From: Deltaproteobacteria bacterium CG03_land_8_20_14_0_80_45_14
Lineage (GTDB): Bacteria; Desulfobacterota; BSN033; UBA1163
Reading direction: 5' to 3'
Assembly: GCA_002780715.1 (NCBI GenBank)
Contig: PEUO01000073.1
Coordinates: 1-43,070 of the forward strand
DNA: 43,070 bases
A program made the position numbers and the translations under genes. Below are positions 15,708 to 23,627 of the stretch, piece by piece; within the stretch, counting starts at the first letter, position 1; the number at the start of each line of letters is the position of its first letter. The notes beneath the pieces are model-generated. The model was not told where the DNA came from, did no database searches, and worked only from the letters and a program-made list of their open reading frames with translations.

Positions 15708-15801
15708 CCCCGTTAGAAAGCCCCTCCGTTTATGGCGGGGATGACATTAATGAAAATTCAATTCCCTGCCCTGTTAGAAAGCCACGTATTTTCTAACGGG
15801 G
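15708..15801. repeat. CCCCGTTAGAAA inverted-repeat element between mutS2 and dnaG
   Basis: CCCCGTTAGAAA at 15708 is repeated inverted as TTTCTAACGGGG at 15790-15801, with another half (CTGTTAGAAAG) at 15771 that makes a local hairpin with the right arm. It fills the spacer and supplies the G-rich segment ahead of the dnaG start. Confidence 0.7.
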
Positions 15802-15802
15802 T

Positions 15803-18154
15803 TTACCTCAATTCCACAATCGTGATCCCAGGACCACCCTTCATCGTCTCCCCGGGAGAAAAACTTTTAACAGCCCGATGTCCATTCAGGTATTGACTGA
15901 TCGCATTTCGCAACCTACCAGAACCCACCCCGTGGATAATAGTGACTTTCTCCAATCCATGAAGGAGGGCTTGATCAATAAATTTATCGACCTTTGGGAG
16001 GGCATCCTCCACGGTCAGACCGATGACATTCAATTGAGAGGAAGGCTCTTCGACATCCCCCTTTAAAAGGGGGTGGCTTTTTTGAATCCCCATCTCCTTT
16101 TTCTCTTCTCCATCCGTCACCTGAACGATCTCAGAAAGAGGGGCTTTTACTTTGGCCTTATCCGTCAATATCTCTGCTCGATTTAATGGCTCTTTTACAT
16201 TCGTCAGAATCCCAGTGCTTCGAAGGCTCTCAATTCTAACACGTTCCCCCACCTTCAAGCCACCCGGGATCGCAGAACGTCCTTTTTTTCTGATGGACGG
16301 GAGAAATTTCTCCCTGATCTCCTGAAGTCCTTTATGCTGAAGGCCAAGAGGGGCCTTTTCCTCTTTTCTTCGACGAACCCATTCTTTTAACTCCTCTTCA
16401 ACCTTTTGGACCGCTTTTCTTGACTTCTCCTCAGCCTTGGAATAAATTTCCAGTCTCCTCTCCTTAATCGTCTCCAGTATTTTTTTCAGTCTCTGATGTT
16501 CAAGCCCAACCTCTTCCTTCATCTTGGAAGCTTCCAGCTTTTCTCTTTGTGCATCCCTTTTCAACCTCTCCAAGGTCTCTAAAGCGTGCGTCACTTGCTC
16601 ACCCCTCCCATCTTGATGAGTATGTGCCGCTTCGAGAACCTTTTCTGAAATACCCAGCTTCTCAGCGACTAAAAAGGCATTGCTCAACCCTGACGATCCA
16701 TAGGTGAGTGTATATTGGGGCTCCAAAGTTTCTTCATCAAACTCAACAGCCACATTCTCCACATCTGGGTGAAGGTATCCATAGGCCTTGAGCCGATCGA
16801 AGTGAGTGGTAACCACGATCGAGGCTCCGCTCTCTCGGAATTGATCCAAAAAACCCATGGCCAGTGCACATCCCTCCTGGGCATGGGTTCCCACTCCCAG
16901 TTCATCCAAAAGGACGAGGGATTTCGGCCCTGCTTTTTCTAAGATTTGATCCACATGGAGGAGATGACTGGAGAAGGTGCTCAGATTTTCTTCGATATTT
17001 TGTTCATCGCCAATCACCGCAAAGATGTCTTGAAAGATTCCGACCTGGCTTCCCTCTTCCACAGGGATGGGTAGACCAGATTGAGTCATCAAGGTGAGAA
17101 GTCCCAATGTCTTCAAAGCAACGGTCTTCCCCCCTGCATTCGCTCCGCTCACGATGAGAACCTTAATCCCCTCTCCCATCCGGAGGTGGATGGGAACCAC
17201 CTGATCTTCACGCTGAAGCATGAGAAGAGGATTTCGAGCTTCCTTCATCTCAATCCTTCCCTCTTCATTCAAGCGAGGCGAAATCCCCTTCAAAGGGATG
17301 GAGAGCTTTGCCATTGCATAGAGAAGGTCTAATTCTCCTAATATCTCAAAGTCGTTCCATAGATTTTGTCTTTCCCCTCGGACCTTATTGGTAAGATCTG
17401 CCAGAATTCGAAATTCCTCTTCCTTCTCTTCTCCCATGAGGATATTAATCTCATTGTTGAGAGCGACGACTTGAAGGGGTTCAAAGAAGAAGGTCATCCG
17501 GCTTTGGGACTGATCATGGATGATTCCTTCCAGCCGATTTTTGAAATCGGATTTGATGAGAAGAACGTATCGCCCACTTCTTAAAGTAATGAATTGCTCT
17601 TGAAAGATGGACTGAAGTTCTTCTTGATGGAGAAGGGATTCGAGCGCTCCCTTCACTTTTTCTCTGACCACTCCCAGCCGATGGCGGATATCTAAAAGGG
17701 CCGGGCTGGCTCGGTCGAGAATCTCACCTTTTATATTGATCGTTTGGAGGATCTCCTTCTCCAATGCCTTTTGGTAAGAAAGTCTGGAGTTCTTCTCCTG
17801 AAGATGAGGCGCTTTAACATTCTCCAACTTCTGGAAGAATCGCCTGAGCCCCTTGCACAATACCATTTGTTGATAGAGATCTAATAATTCTTTAACCTCC
17901 AGGATAGATCCTTCGATTTCTAATTTATTTAAAATCCCTTCAATATCTTTCAACCCTCCCAGGGGGATGTCTCCCTCTATTTCAAAAATTTTTTTAAGTT
18001 CCATCACTTCAGCTAATCTGGATTGGATCGAAGGAAGGTCTTTGGAAGGTCTCAAGGCTTCACAGCGTTTTCGACCTAAGGGGGAGATGGAATATTCTTT
18101 CAAAATATCTAATAAATGGTAAAACTCTAAAAGCTTGAGGGAACGATCATCCAT
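15803..18154 (-). CDS. mutS2: Endonuclease MutS2 / ribosome-collision ATPase
   Basis: The 783-residue protein has the MutS-like lever/clamp, then an ABC ATPase with Walker A GANAGGKT (337-344), Walker B (SLVLLDELGVGTHAQEG) and His switch (IVVTTHFDRLKAYGY), a long coiled coil (~515-610), and a C-terminal Smr domain with VTIIHGVGSGRLRNAI. There is no mismatch-recognition domain. Family members act in recombination control and, in Bacillus, in splitting collided ribosomes. Its place between yqeY and dnaG is unusual for the macromolecular-synthesis operon but fits co-expression with rpsU. Confidence 0.95.
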   Translation of the reverse strand: MDDRSLKLLEFYHLLDILKEYSISPLGRKRCEALRPSKDLPSIQSRLAEVMELKKIFEIEGDIPLGGLKDIEGILNKLEIEGSILEVKELLDLYQQMVLCKGLRRFFQKLENVKAPHLQEKNSRLSYQKALEKEILQTINIKGEILDRASPALLDIRHRLGVVREKVKGALESLLHQEELQSIFQEQFITLRSGRYVLLIKSDFKNRLEGIIHDQSQSRMTFFFEPLQVVALNNEINILMGEEKEEEFRILADLTNKVRGERQNLWNDFEILGELDLLYAMAKLSIPLKGISPRLNEEGRIEMKEARNPLLMLQREDQVVPIHLRMGEGIKVLIVSGANAGGKTVALKTLGLLTLMTQSGLPIPVEEGSQVGIFQDIFAVIGDEQNIEENLSTFSSHLLHVDQILEKAGPKSLVLLDELGVGTHAQEGCALAMGFLDQFRESGASIVVTTHFDRLKAYGYLHPDVENVAVEFDEETLEPQYTLTYGSSGLSNAFLVAEKLGISEKVLEAAHTHQDGRGEQVTHALETLERLKRDAQREKLEASKMKEEVGLEHQRLKKILETIKERRLEIYSKAEEKSRKAVQKVEEELKEWVRRRKEEKAPLGLQHKGLQEIREKFLPSIRKKGRSAIPGGLKVGERVRIESLRSTGILTNVKEPLNRAEILTDKAKVKAPLSEIVQVTDGEEKKEMGIQKSHPLLKGDVEEPSSQLNVIGLTVEDALPKVDKFIDQALLHGLEKVTIIHGVGSGRLRNAISQYLNGHRAVKSFSPGETMKGGPGITIVELR

Positions 18155-18198
18155 AAAGCGTGAAAAAGGGAATTGGGTTAACTACAAAGAGGAGGATT

Positions 18199-18645
18199 TT
18201 ATGGGGAAAGCCTTTCTTTCACCAATTGATTGATCAGTTTTCCATCGGCTTTCCCCCCAATTTTTGGCATGACTGATTTCATTACTTTTCCTATATCTTT
18301 TAAGGATGAAGATTGGGTTTCTTGAATGCTTTGATCAATGATCTTTAATATCTCTTCCTGGCTAAGGGGTTGGGGTAAAAAGGATTTTAATATCTCTATC
18401 TCTTTTTTCTCTTTCTCGACCAGGTCCATCCGTCCACCTGTTTGAAATTGTTCAACAGATTCCTCACCCTTTCTCACCATCACCTGGATCACCTTCACCA
18501 CATCTTCGTCCTCCAACTTCTTTCTCAGCTCAATCTCCTTATTTTTCAACGCCGAACGAATCATCCGGATGGTGGAAAGTCTCAATTTATTGTTGGATTT
18601 CAGGGCTTGTTTCATTTCTTCGACCAGTCTCTCTTCCAGGCTCAT
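18199..18645 (-). CDS. yqeY: GatB/YqeY domain protein
   Basis: The 148-residue helical protein has the typical start (LEERLVEEMKQALKSNNKLR, then STIRMIRSALKNKEIE) and the C-terminal tail-domain motif (KDIGKVMKSVMPKIGGKADG, then KLINQLVKE) shared with the tRNA-binding end of GatB. A role in tRNA-dependent amidation is assumed from homology but not proven for stand-alone YqeY. It starts 3 bases after the rpsU stop, with its ribosome-binding site inside rpsU. Confidence 0.94.
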   Translation of the reverse strand: MSLEERLVEEMKQALKSNNKLRLSTIRMIRSALKNKEIELRKKLEDEDVVKVIQVMVRKGEESVEQFQTGGRMDLVEKEKKEIEILKSFLPQPLSQEEILKIIDQSIQETQSSSLKDIGKVMKSVMPKIGGKADGKLINQLVKERLSP

Positions 18646-18648
18646 CCT

Positions 18649-18852
18649 CTATCCCCTCTCCATTATTTTTCTCATTCTTTTCATTGCTCTTTTCTTGGCG
18701 GCCAACGCTTTCTTCTTTCTTTTGATGCTGGGCTTCTCATAATGCTCCCTTTTTCGCATCTCTGACAATATCCCCGTTTTTTCCACTTGTTTTTTAAACC
18801 GCCTGATTGCATTTTCAAAAGATTCGTTTTCCTTAATTTTAATCCCTGGCAT
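18649..18852 (-). CDS. rpsU: 30S ribosomal protein S21 (bS21)
   Basis: A small basic protein with [20 protein letters not shown] and [20 protein letters not shown], the hallmark of bS21, which helps start-site selection on the 30S subunit. ATG 18852 follows GGAGGGG by 8 bases and gives a 67-residue protein; the ORF-track start (18873) would place that Shine-Dalgarno inside the gene. It is the first gene of the cluster leading to rpoD. Confidence 0.95.
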   Translation of the reverse strand: MPGIKIKENESFENAIRRFKKQVEKTGILSEMRKREHYEKPSIKRKKKALAAKKRAMKRMRKIMERG

Positions 18853-18892
18853 CCATTTTTCCCCTCCTTCCATAAATTATTTTAAGGAAATA

Positions 18893-18920
18893 ATTATATT
18901 ATTTTATATTATAAAGTCAA
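18893..18920 (-). promoter_or_regulatory. Sigma-70 promoter of rpsU cluster
   Basis: On the minus strand TTGACT, a 16-base AT-rich spacer and a perfect TATAAT lie about 40 bases before the rpsU start. This is the likely main promoter for rpsU-yqeY-mutS2-dnaG-rpoD. Confidence 0.75.
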
Positions 18921-18963
18921 ATGTTTTTACCTCTTTGCTTACTTTTCCCTGCTTACTTTTCCC

Positions 18964-18992
18964 TTGACAAAGCATTTTTACTCTTTTAACTT
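18964..18992 (+). promoter_or_regulatory. Candidate promoter of acyl-CoA dehydrogenase-comEC
   Basis: TTGACA is followed after 17 bases by TAACTT, 57 bases before the acyl-CoA dehydrogenase start, divergent from the rpsU promoter. Confidence 0.5.
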
Positions 18993-19049
18993 TATAAATT
19001 AAACAACATCCCCACCCGATTCTTCCAAGAAAAAAGCAAAACGAAGAAT

Positions 19050-20180
19050 ATGGAAAAAGAGAGACAAATGATTAGGGCTGCCGCCGAAAAAACTGGACAA
19101 AGGATTGTCCAGCCTCGGGCGGCAAAGATTGATGCCACTGGAGAATTTCCCTGGGATTTAGTAGAAGCCTTTGGAAAACAGGGTTTTCTCTCCCTTCTCC
19201 TCCCTGACCGATACGGTGGGGCTGATGGAGACCTGACCTCATTTTGTATCGTTGTTGAAGAGATTGCAAAGGTTTGCGGTTCCTCCTCTCTCATCATCCT
19301 CGCCCAAGGGGTCGGCACCCTACCCATTTTATTAGGAGGGAATCCATCCCAAAAAGATCTCTATCTCATAGAGATTTCCAAGAAGAACAGCCTCGCCGCC
19401 CTTGCGCTAAACGAACCGGGGGAAGGATCAGAAGTTCCCTTCATCAAGACGAGGGCTGAAAAGCAAGGAACGGATTATCTGATCAACGGGCGTAAATGTT
19501 TCATTACCCATGGGAGCCTGGCCAAATTTTACTCTGTCTTTGCTGTAACCCAACCGGAACACGAAGCAGAAGGAATCTCCGCTTTCATAGTGGGAGATGG
19601 AACGCCTGGCCTCCTTTTTGGGAAGAGGGAGGAAAAGATCGGGATGAGGGGGACAGTGACGACCGATGTGATCTTTGAAAACTGTCGGGTCCCCCAAGAA
19701 AATCGTCTTGGAGAGGAAGGGAAAGGTTGGAAGGTCGCAATGAACACGCTCAACATGTCGAGACCAGCCATTGGGGCGCAGGCCGTAGGTATTGCCCGGG
19801 GAGCCCTTGACTTCGCCATTCGCTATGCCAATGAACGGATTCAGTTTGGGAAACCCATCTCCTCATTTCAAGCGGTTCAATTCATGATCGCCGATATGGC
19901 CACTCAAGTGGAAGCCGCTCGAGCCCTGGTCTATAAGGCAGCCTCTCAGATTGATGAAAAGTTTGGAGACACAGAAAAACTCTCAGCTATCTCAAAATAC
20001 TTTGCCTCCGAAATCGCCATAAAAGTGACCACCGATGCCGTCCAGATCCTGGGAGGTTATGGATATATGAAAGATTATCCTGTGGAGCGGATGATGCGGG
20101 ATGCCAAGGTCACCCAGATTTATGAAGGAGCCAATCAAATCCAGCGGTGGAGGGTGGCTCAACAATTACTAAAAGGTTAA
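19050..20180 (+). CDS. Acyl-CoA dehydrogenase
   Basis: This FAD enzyme oxidises acyl-CoA to enoyl-CoA. The 376-residue protein shows the N-terminal helical domain (LPDRYGGADGDL), the middle beta domain (NGRKCFITHGSLAKF, MRGTVTTDVIFENCRVP) and the C-terminal domain (ERIQFGKPISSFQAVQFMIA, QILGGYGYMKDYPVERMMRD). IYEGANQIQ near the end carries the likely catalytic Glu of short/medium-chain types. The substrate cannot be told from sequence. It is followed 16 bases later by comEC; the pairing is probably positional rather than functional. Confidence 0.93.
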   Translation: MEKERQMIRAAAEKTGQRIVQPRAAKIDATGEFPWDLVEAFGKQGFLSLLLPDRYGGADGDLTSFCIVVEEIAKVCGSSSLIILAQGVGTLPILLGGNPSQKDLYLIEISKKNSLAALALNEPGEGSEVPFIKTRAEKQGTDYLINGRKCFITHGSLAKFYSVFAVTQPEHEAEGISAFIVGDGTPGLLFGKREEKIGMRGTVTTDVIFENCRVPQENRLGEEGKGWKVAMNTLNMSRPAIGAQAVGIARGALDFAIRYANERIQFGKPISSFQAVQFMIADMATQVEAARALVYKAASQIDEKFGDTEKLSAISKYFASEIAIKVTTDAVQILGGYGYMKDYPVERMMRDAKVTQIYEGANQIQRWRVAQQLLKG

Positions 20181-20196
20181 TCCGTTTGAGGCGGAA

Positions 20197-22659
20197 ATGA
20201 GTGGAGCCTTCCACCTTCCTCTCATTCCTATTTTCATCGTCTACACCAGTGGTATTTATTTTGGCCATTTTGACTTTCCTTTTCTTCCTCAAGGTTGGAT
20301 TCTCTTCCTAATACTTCTGTTTTTTTGGGCTCTCCTGATGGCAATGAAAAGAACCCGTTCGGGTTCTTGGATGGCCTTCTCCATTTTCTTCCTTCTCGGA
20401 ATTTTTTCTATCCAGCTTTATCTCCATCCACAGCGCTCCCCCTCTCACATCTCTTATTTCACTGGTTTGGAAAGAATCTCATTGGAGGGAATCATCGATC
20501 GCCCTCCTGAACGCTCTCAAGGAAGAACCCAATTACTTATCCAATCACAAAAGATCATTCTGTCGAACCGCCACATCCCTGTCGACGGTCTTCTCTTGAT
20601 CTTTCTTAAAGAGGAGGATCCCTCGCTTCGAGTGGGGGATCGCCTTCGGTTTTTATGTAAACTCTATCCCCCTCGTGGATTTCATAATCCAGGTGGATTT
20701 TGTTACGAACGCCATCTTGCCTTTGAACGAATTCATACGATTGGATTCTTATCTGAGGAGAAAGGGTTGATTAAATTGGGGGAGGGATTTAAAAATCCTT
20801 TTCTTCTCCGGATGGAAAGCTTGCGAGATCATATTCGTGATTTTTTAGGGAGGGAGGCAACCCCCCTCTCCTCTGGTATTTTTAAAGCCTTAGTGCTGGG
20901 TGAACAGGGAGACATTCCGGAAGAGGTGAAGGAACATTTTATCGCCACAGGAATTGCTCATCTCCTTGCCATTTCAGGTGATCACCTTGGAATCGTTGCG
21001 CTCCTTTCTTTCTCTTTACTGATTTGGATCATGAAGCGTTCAGAATTTCTCCTCCTCACTATAGACGTTAAAAAATGGGCAGCGGCCTTGACTCTCCCCT
21101 GTCTTCTTCTTTATACCTTTATCGCAGGTGGAGGAATCTCCGTGATCCGAGCGACCATCATGGTGATCACCTTCTTCCTCTCCATCCTGTTCAATCGGGA
21201 GAGAAACCTCCTTCACACGCTGTCTCTGGCAGCCTTTCTCATCCTCATCTTCTCACCCCCTTCCCTTTTCGATGTTTCTTTTCAGCTCTCTTTCCTTGCT
21301 GTGCTTTCAATCCTCTATCTGGTGCCACGCATCCTTCAGGGTCTAAAACAAGAGGGAATCTTCCTTCTTCCAAAACCCTCTTGGAAGAAGAACATCTTGA
21401 AATATATCATGTTCCCCCTTCTCGTCACCGGAGTGGCTATTTTGGGTACCGCCCCCTTTGTCGCCTTTCATTTCAACCGGTTCTCCCCCATTGGATTTCT
21501 CACCAACCTCTTCATCATCCCGTGGGTAGGCTTTCTCATTGTTCCCCTCAGCCTTGTGGCCTCCCTCTTCTCCTTTTTCTTCTACCCCTTCGCTACCCTG
21601 TTGTTACATATCAATGATTGGATCGCTCTTATCCTCATTAAGGTGGTTGCCTTCTTTGCCTCCATCCCCTATGCGTCCCTCTATGTCTCTACTACAACAG
21701 TTTTTGAAATAATCATTTTTTACCTCCTCCTCTTTTTAGTCGTCCATCTCCGAAAAGGGAATAAGATCCGATATGTTTTTGTAGGACTCTGCGTTGTTCT
21801 CGTCTTCGATTTGGCATTTTGGAATCTGAAAGATTTATTCCAAAAAGATCTCGGGTTAACTTTTATAGATGTGGGACATGGAGATTCCATTCTCGTCGAA
21901 TTTCCAGGGGGAAAAAGAATGCTGATCGATGGAGGGGGTCTTCATGAGGATCGTTTCGATATTGGAAAGAATGTCATTGCCCCCTTTCTATGGAAAAAGA
22001 AGATTCGAAGGATCGACACCCTTGTCCTCACTCATCCTGACCCAGACCATCTAAAAGGTTTAAACTTCATCGCCTCGCAATTTTCAATTGGCCAATTCTG
22101 GGATAATGGTTTTCAGACAGACTCAGAGCCCTATCTTCAGTTAAGAAAAAAACTTAACGAGAAAAAAGTCAGGACCCAGTCCCTCAATGAGGAAACCCCT
22201 CCTCAAATCATCAATGGAGTTGAGATTTCTGTTCTAAACCCACCCGTGTGGAATGCAACACAAATGAAGGCTCCTAATCTTCGGGATCTGAACAATTCCT
22301 CCCTGGTTATGAAGCTACAATTTAAAAATGTTTCTGTGCTTCTCGCAGGAGACATTGGAAAGGAAGCAGAAGGGCGAATACTGAGAAAAGGTTATCCCTC
22401 CAGATCTGATATTTTAAAGATTCCCCATCATGGAAGTTCCTCCTCCAGTTCCCCGCTTTTTCTGGAAAGGGTAAAACCTACCTATGCCATTCTCAGTGTG
22501 GGTGAACGGAACATTGGCAGACTTCCTCATCCAGAAGTATTGAAGAGATACCAGCAATTGGGTTCGAGGATTTTAAGAACTGATAAACATGGAGCCATTA
22601 CAGTGATTACAGATGGGGAAAATATTGAGGTGAAAACATTTCTAAAACGCGAGTTTTAA
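20197..22659 (+). CDS. comEC: ComEC/Rec2 DNA-uptake channel protein
   Basis: ComEC conducts single-stranded DNA across the inner membrane. The 820-residue protein has N-terminal membrane segments and a DUF4131/OB-like region (~60-190), the competence channel domain with many helices (~220-510; HLLAISGDHLGIVALLSFSL), and a C-terminal metallo-beta-lactamase-like nuclease domain (GLTFIDVGHGDSILVEFPGG, LTHPDPDHLKGL, KIPHHGSSSSSS). It is full length, with GAGG ahead of the start codon. No other competence gene is in the window. Confidence 0.95.
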   Translation: MSGAFHLPLIPIFIVYTSGIYFGHFDFPFLPQGWILFLILLFFWALLMAMKRTRSGSWMAFSIFFLLGIFSIQLYLHPQRSPSHISYFTGLERISLEGIIDRPPERSQGRTQLLIQSQKIILSNRHIPVDGLLLIFLKEEDPSLRVGDRLRFLCKLYPPRGFHNPGGFCYERHLAFERIHTIGFLSEEKGLIKLGEGFKNPFLLRMESLRDHIRDFLGREATPLSSGIFKALVLGEQGDIPEEVKEHFIATGIAHLLAISGDHLGIVALLSFSLLIWIMKRSEFLLLTIDVKKWAAALTLPCLLLYTFIAGGGISVIRATIMVITFFLSILFNRERNLLHTLSLAAFLILIFSPPSLFDVSFQLSFLAVLSILYLVPRILQGLKQEGIFLLPKPSWKKNILKYIMFPLLVTGVAILGTAPFVAFHFNRFSPIGFLTNLFIIPWVGFLIVPLSLVASLFSFFFYPFATLLLHINDWIALILIKVVAFFASIPYASLYVSTTTVFEIIIFYLLLFLVVHLRKGNKIRYVFVGLCVVLVFDLAFWNLKDLFQKDLGLTFIDVGHGDSILVEFPGGKRMLIDGGGLHEDRFDIGKNVIAPFLWKKKIRRIDTLVLTHPDPDHLKGLNFIASQFSIGQFWDNGFQTDSEPYLQLRKKLNEKKVRTQSLNEETPPQIINGVEISVLNPPVWNATQMKAPNLRDLNNSSLVMKLQFKNVSVLLAGDIGKEAEGRILRKGYPSRSDILKIPHHGSSSSSSPLFLERVKPTYAILSVGERNIGRLPHPEVLKRYQQLGSRILRTDKHGAITVITDGENIEVKTFLKREF

Positions 22660-22741
22660 ACTTCACAAGTCAACGAAAATTAAGAGATTGTTCGATGATT
22701 CACAGAAGATCACTTGCCCTGTTAGTCAGCAAGAGGATAAA

Positions 22742-22770
22742 TTGACAATTCATAAAAGGAACGATATGTT
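22742..22770 (+). promoter_or_regulatory. Promoter of the MerB-like selenoprotein gene
   Basis: TTGACA, 17-base spacer, TATGTT. Transcription would start near 22777, leaving a ~54-base leader with AGGAGG ahead of the start codon. The -10 lies in a 13-base string (GAACGATATGTTT) repeated at 24435-24447. Confidence 0.6.
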
Positions 22771-22830
22771 TAACATTAAATAGTTATAAATTGAGGAAGA
22801 ATTGATAACGCTTATTTATAGGAGGTGAGC

Positions 22831-23541
22831 ATGATGACCAATCCAACTGATTTAGATCGGACATTTCATTTTATTATGAAAAGAATGGTGGCATCTGGGC
22901 AGGCGCCGCACTATACGGAGATCGCCTCCGGGTTGGGGATTCCTGTGGAAGAAGGCCGAAAAGCCCTTCACGACCTTTTTGCAGCAGGGATTCCTGGATG
23001 GCTATTTCCAAATACTGATTACATCGCCTCCTTTGCCCCGTTTAACAATCTTCCCACTCAGTATCGGATCACTATCGAGGGCCAGCAGAAATGGTTTGGC
23101 CAGTGAGCGTTCGAATCGCTAGCAGTCTGCTGGCTCTTTTTAGGGAAAACAATCCAAATCGATGCTCCCTGTCTCGATTGTGGGCTTCCGATTCGTGTGG
23201 AGATCCGCAACGGGCAAATCCTTCGAACCGAGCCTGAAGGTCTGATGGGGTATGTGGCTGTGCCCTTTTGGAAGTGGTTTGAAAACGCTCCCTATGCCTG
23301 AAGCACGATGAACCTCTTCCGGTCGGAAGAGCATATTCGGAATTGGGCCCGTTTCGACCCAGCCACAGCCGAGGGTATCGTTTCACTTTTAGATTTGGTC
23401 AAACTCTTTTCAGGCAACTATTTTCACAGACGCCTGGACCTTGACTGGGTCTCACGTAGTCGAGAATATGCCCGGGAAATGGTCACAACGCTTGCGGAGC
23501 TTGGAAAGACCGGCCCTTTCTGGAAGCGACCGAAACCATAG
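22831..23541 (+). CDS. MerB-like protein with two in-frame UGA (selenocysteine) codons
   Basis: Frames 22825-23106 and 23308-23541 are the same frame, broken only by TGA at 23104 and 23299. Read through, they give ~236 residues: a helix-turn-helix (~10-60) as in alkylmercury lyase, then a MerB-type catalytic domain. The UGA residues are 92 and 157. They align with MerB Cys96 (YAWCALD vs FGQ-U-AFE) and Cys159 (SFCCHVHFF vs YA-U-STMNLF); MerB Asp99 becomes Glu95. An extra CLDC pair is Cys114/Cys117. Coding similarity continues across both stops, and each UGA has a SECIS-like hairpin at 18-19 nt. Start: ATG 22831 (or 22834) after AGGAGG. Known MerB cleaves carbon-mercury bonds; the substrate here is unknown. 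I recall a curated family, SaoL, of MerB-like selenoproteins; unverified. A pseudogene is the alternative. Confidence 0.88.
23118..23134 (+). promoter_or_regulatory. Bacterial SECIS-like hairpin for the first UGA
   Basis: GCTAGCA-GTC-TGCTGGC forms a 7-bp stem (one G·U) with a GUC loop. The loop starts 18 bases after the UGA at 23104-23106. The E. coli fdhF SECIS has a GGUCU loop at a similar distance, recognised by SelB. Confidence 0.8.
23314..23331 (+). promoter_or_regulatory. Bacterial SECIS-like hairpin for the second UGA
   Basis: CTCTTCC-GGTC-GGAAGAG is a perfect 7-bp stem with a GGUC loop, the same loop core as E. coli fdhF. The loop starts 19 bases after the UGA at 23299-23301. Confidence 0.88.
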
Positions 23542-23627
23542 CCATTAAGGGTTTCACCTGACGAAGGCATGGTTGTTGCCCCTCGTCAAATAAAAAATCA
23601 TTTTCGATCAAATGGAGGAAAATTCCT

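Noticed and set aside
22825-23106. A stand-alone 93-residue winged-helix regulator, as in the ORF track
   Set aside because: The same frame continues with MerB-like sequence beyond the UGA, and a second UGA ORF follows in the identical frame. The short ORF is only the N-terminal part.
23104-23301. MerB pseudogene by nonsense mutation
   Set aside because: Both stops are UGA, both sit on catalytic cysteine columns, both have SECIS-like hairpins, and there are no frameshifts. Decay would not be this orderly, though it cannot be formally excluded without selenocysteine genes in view.
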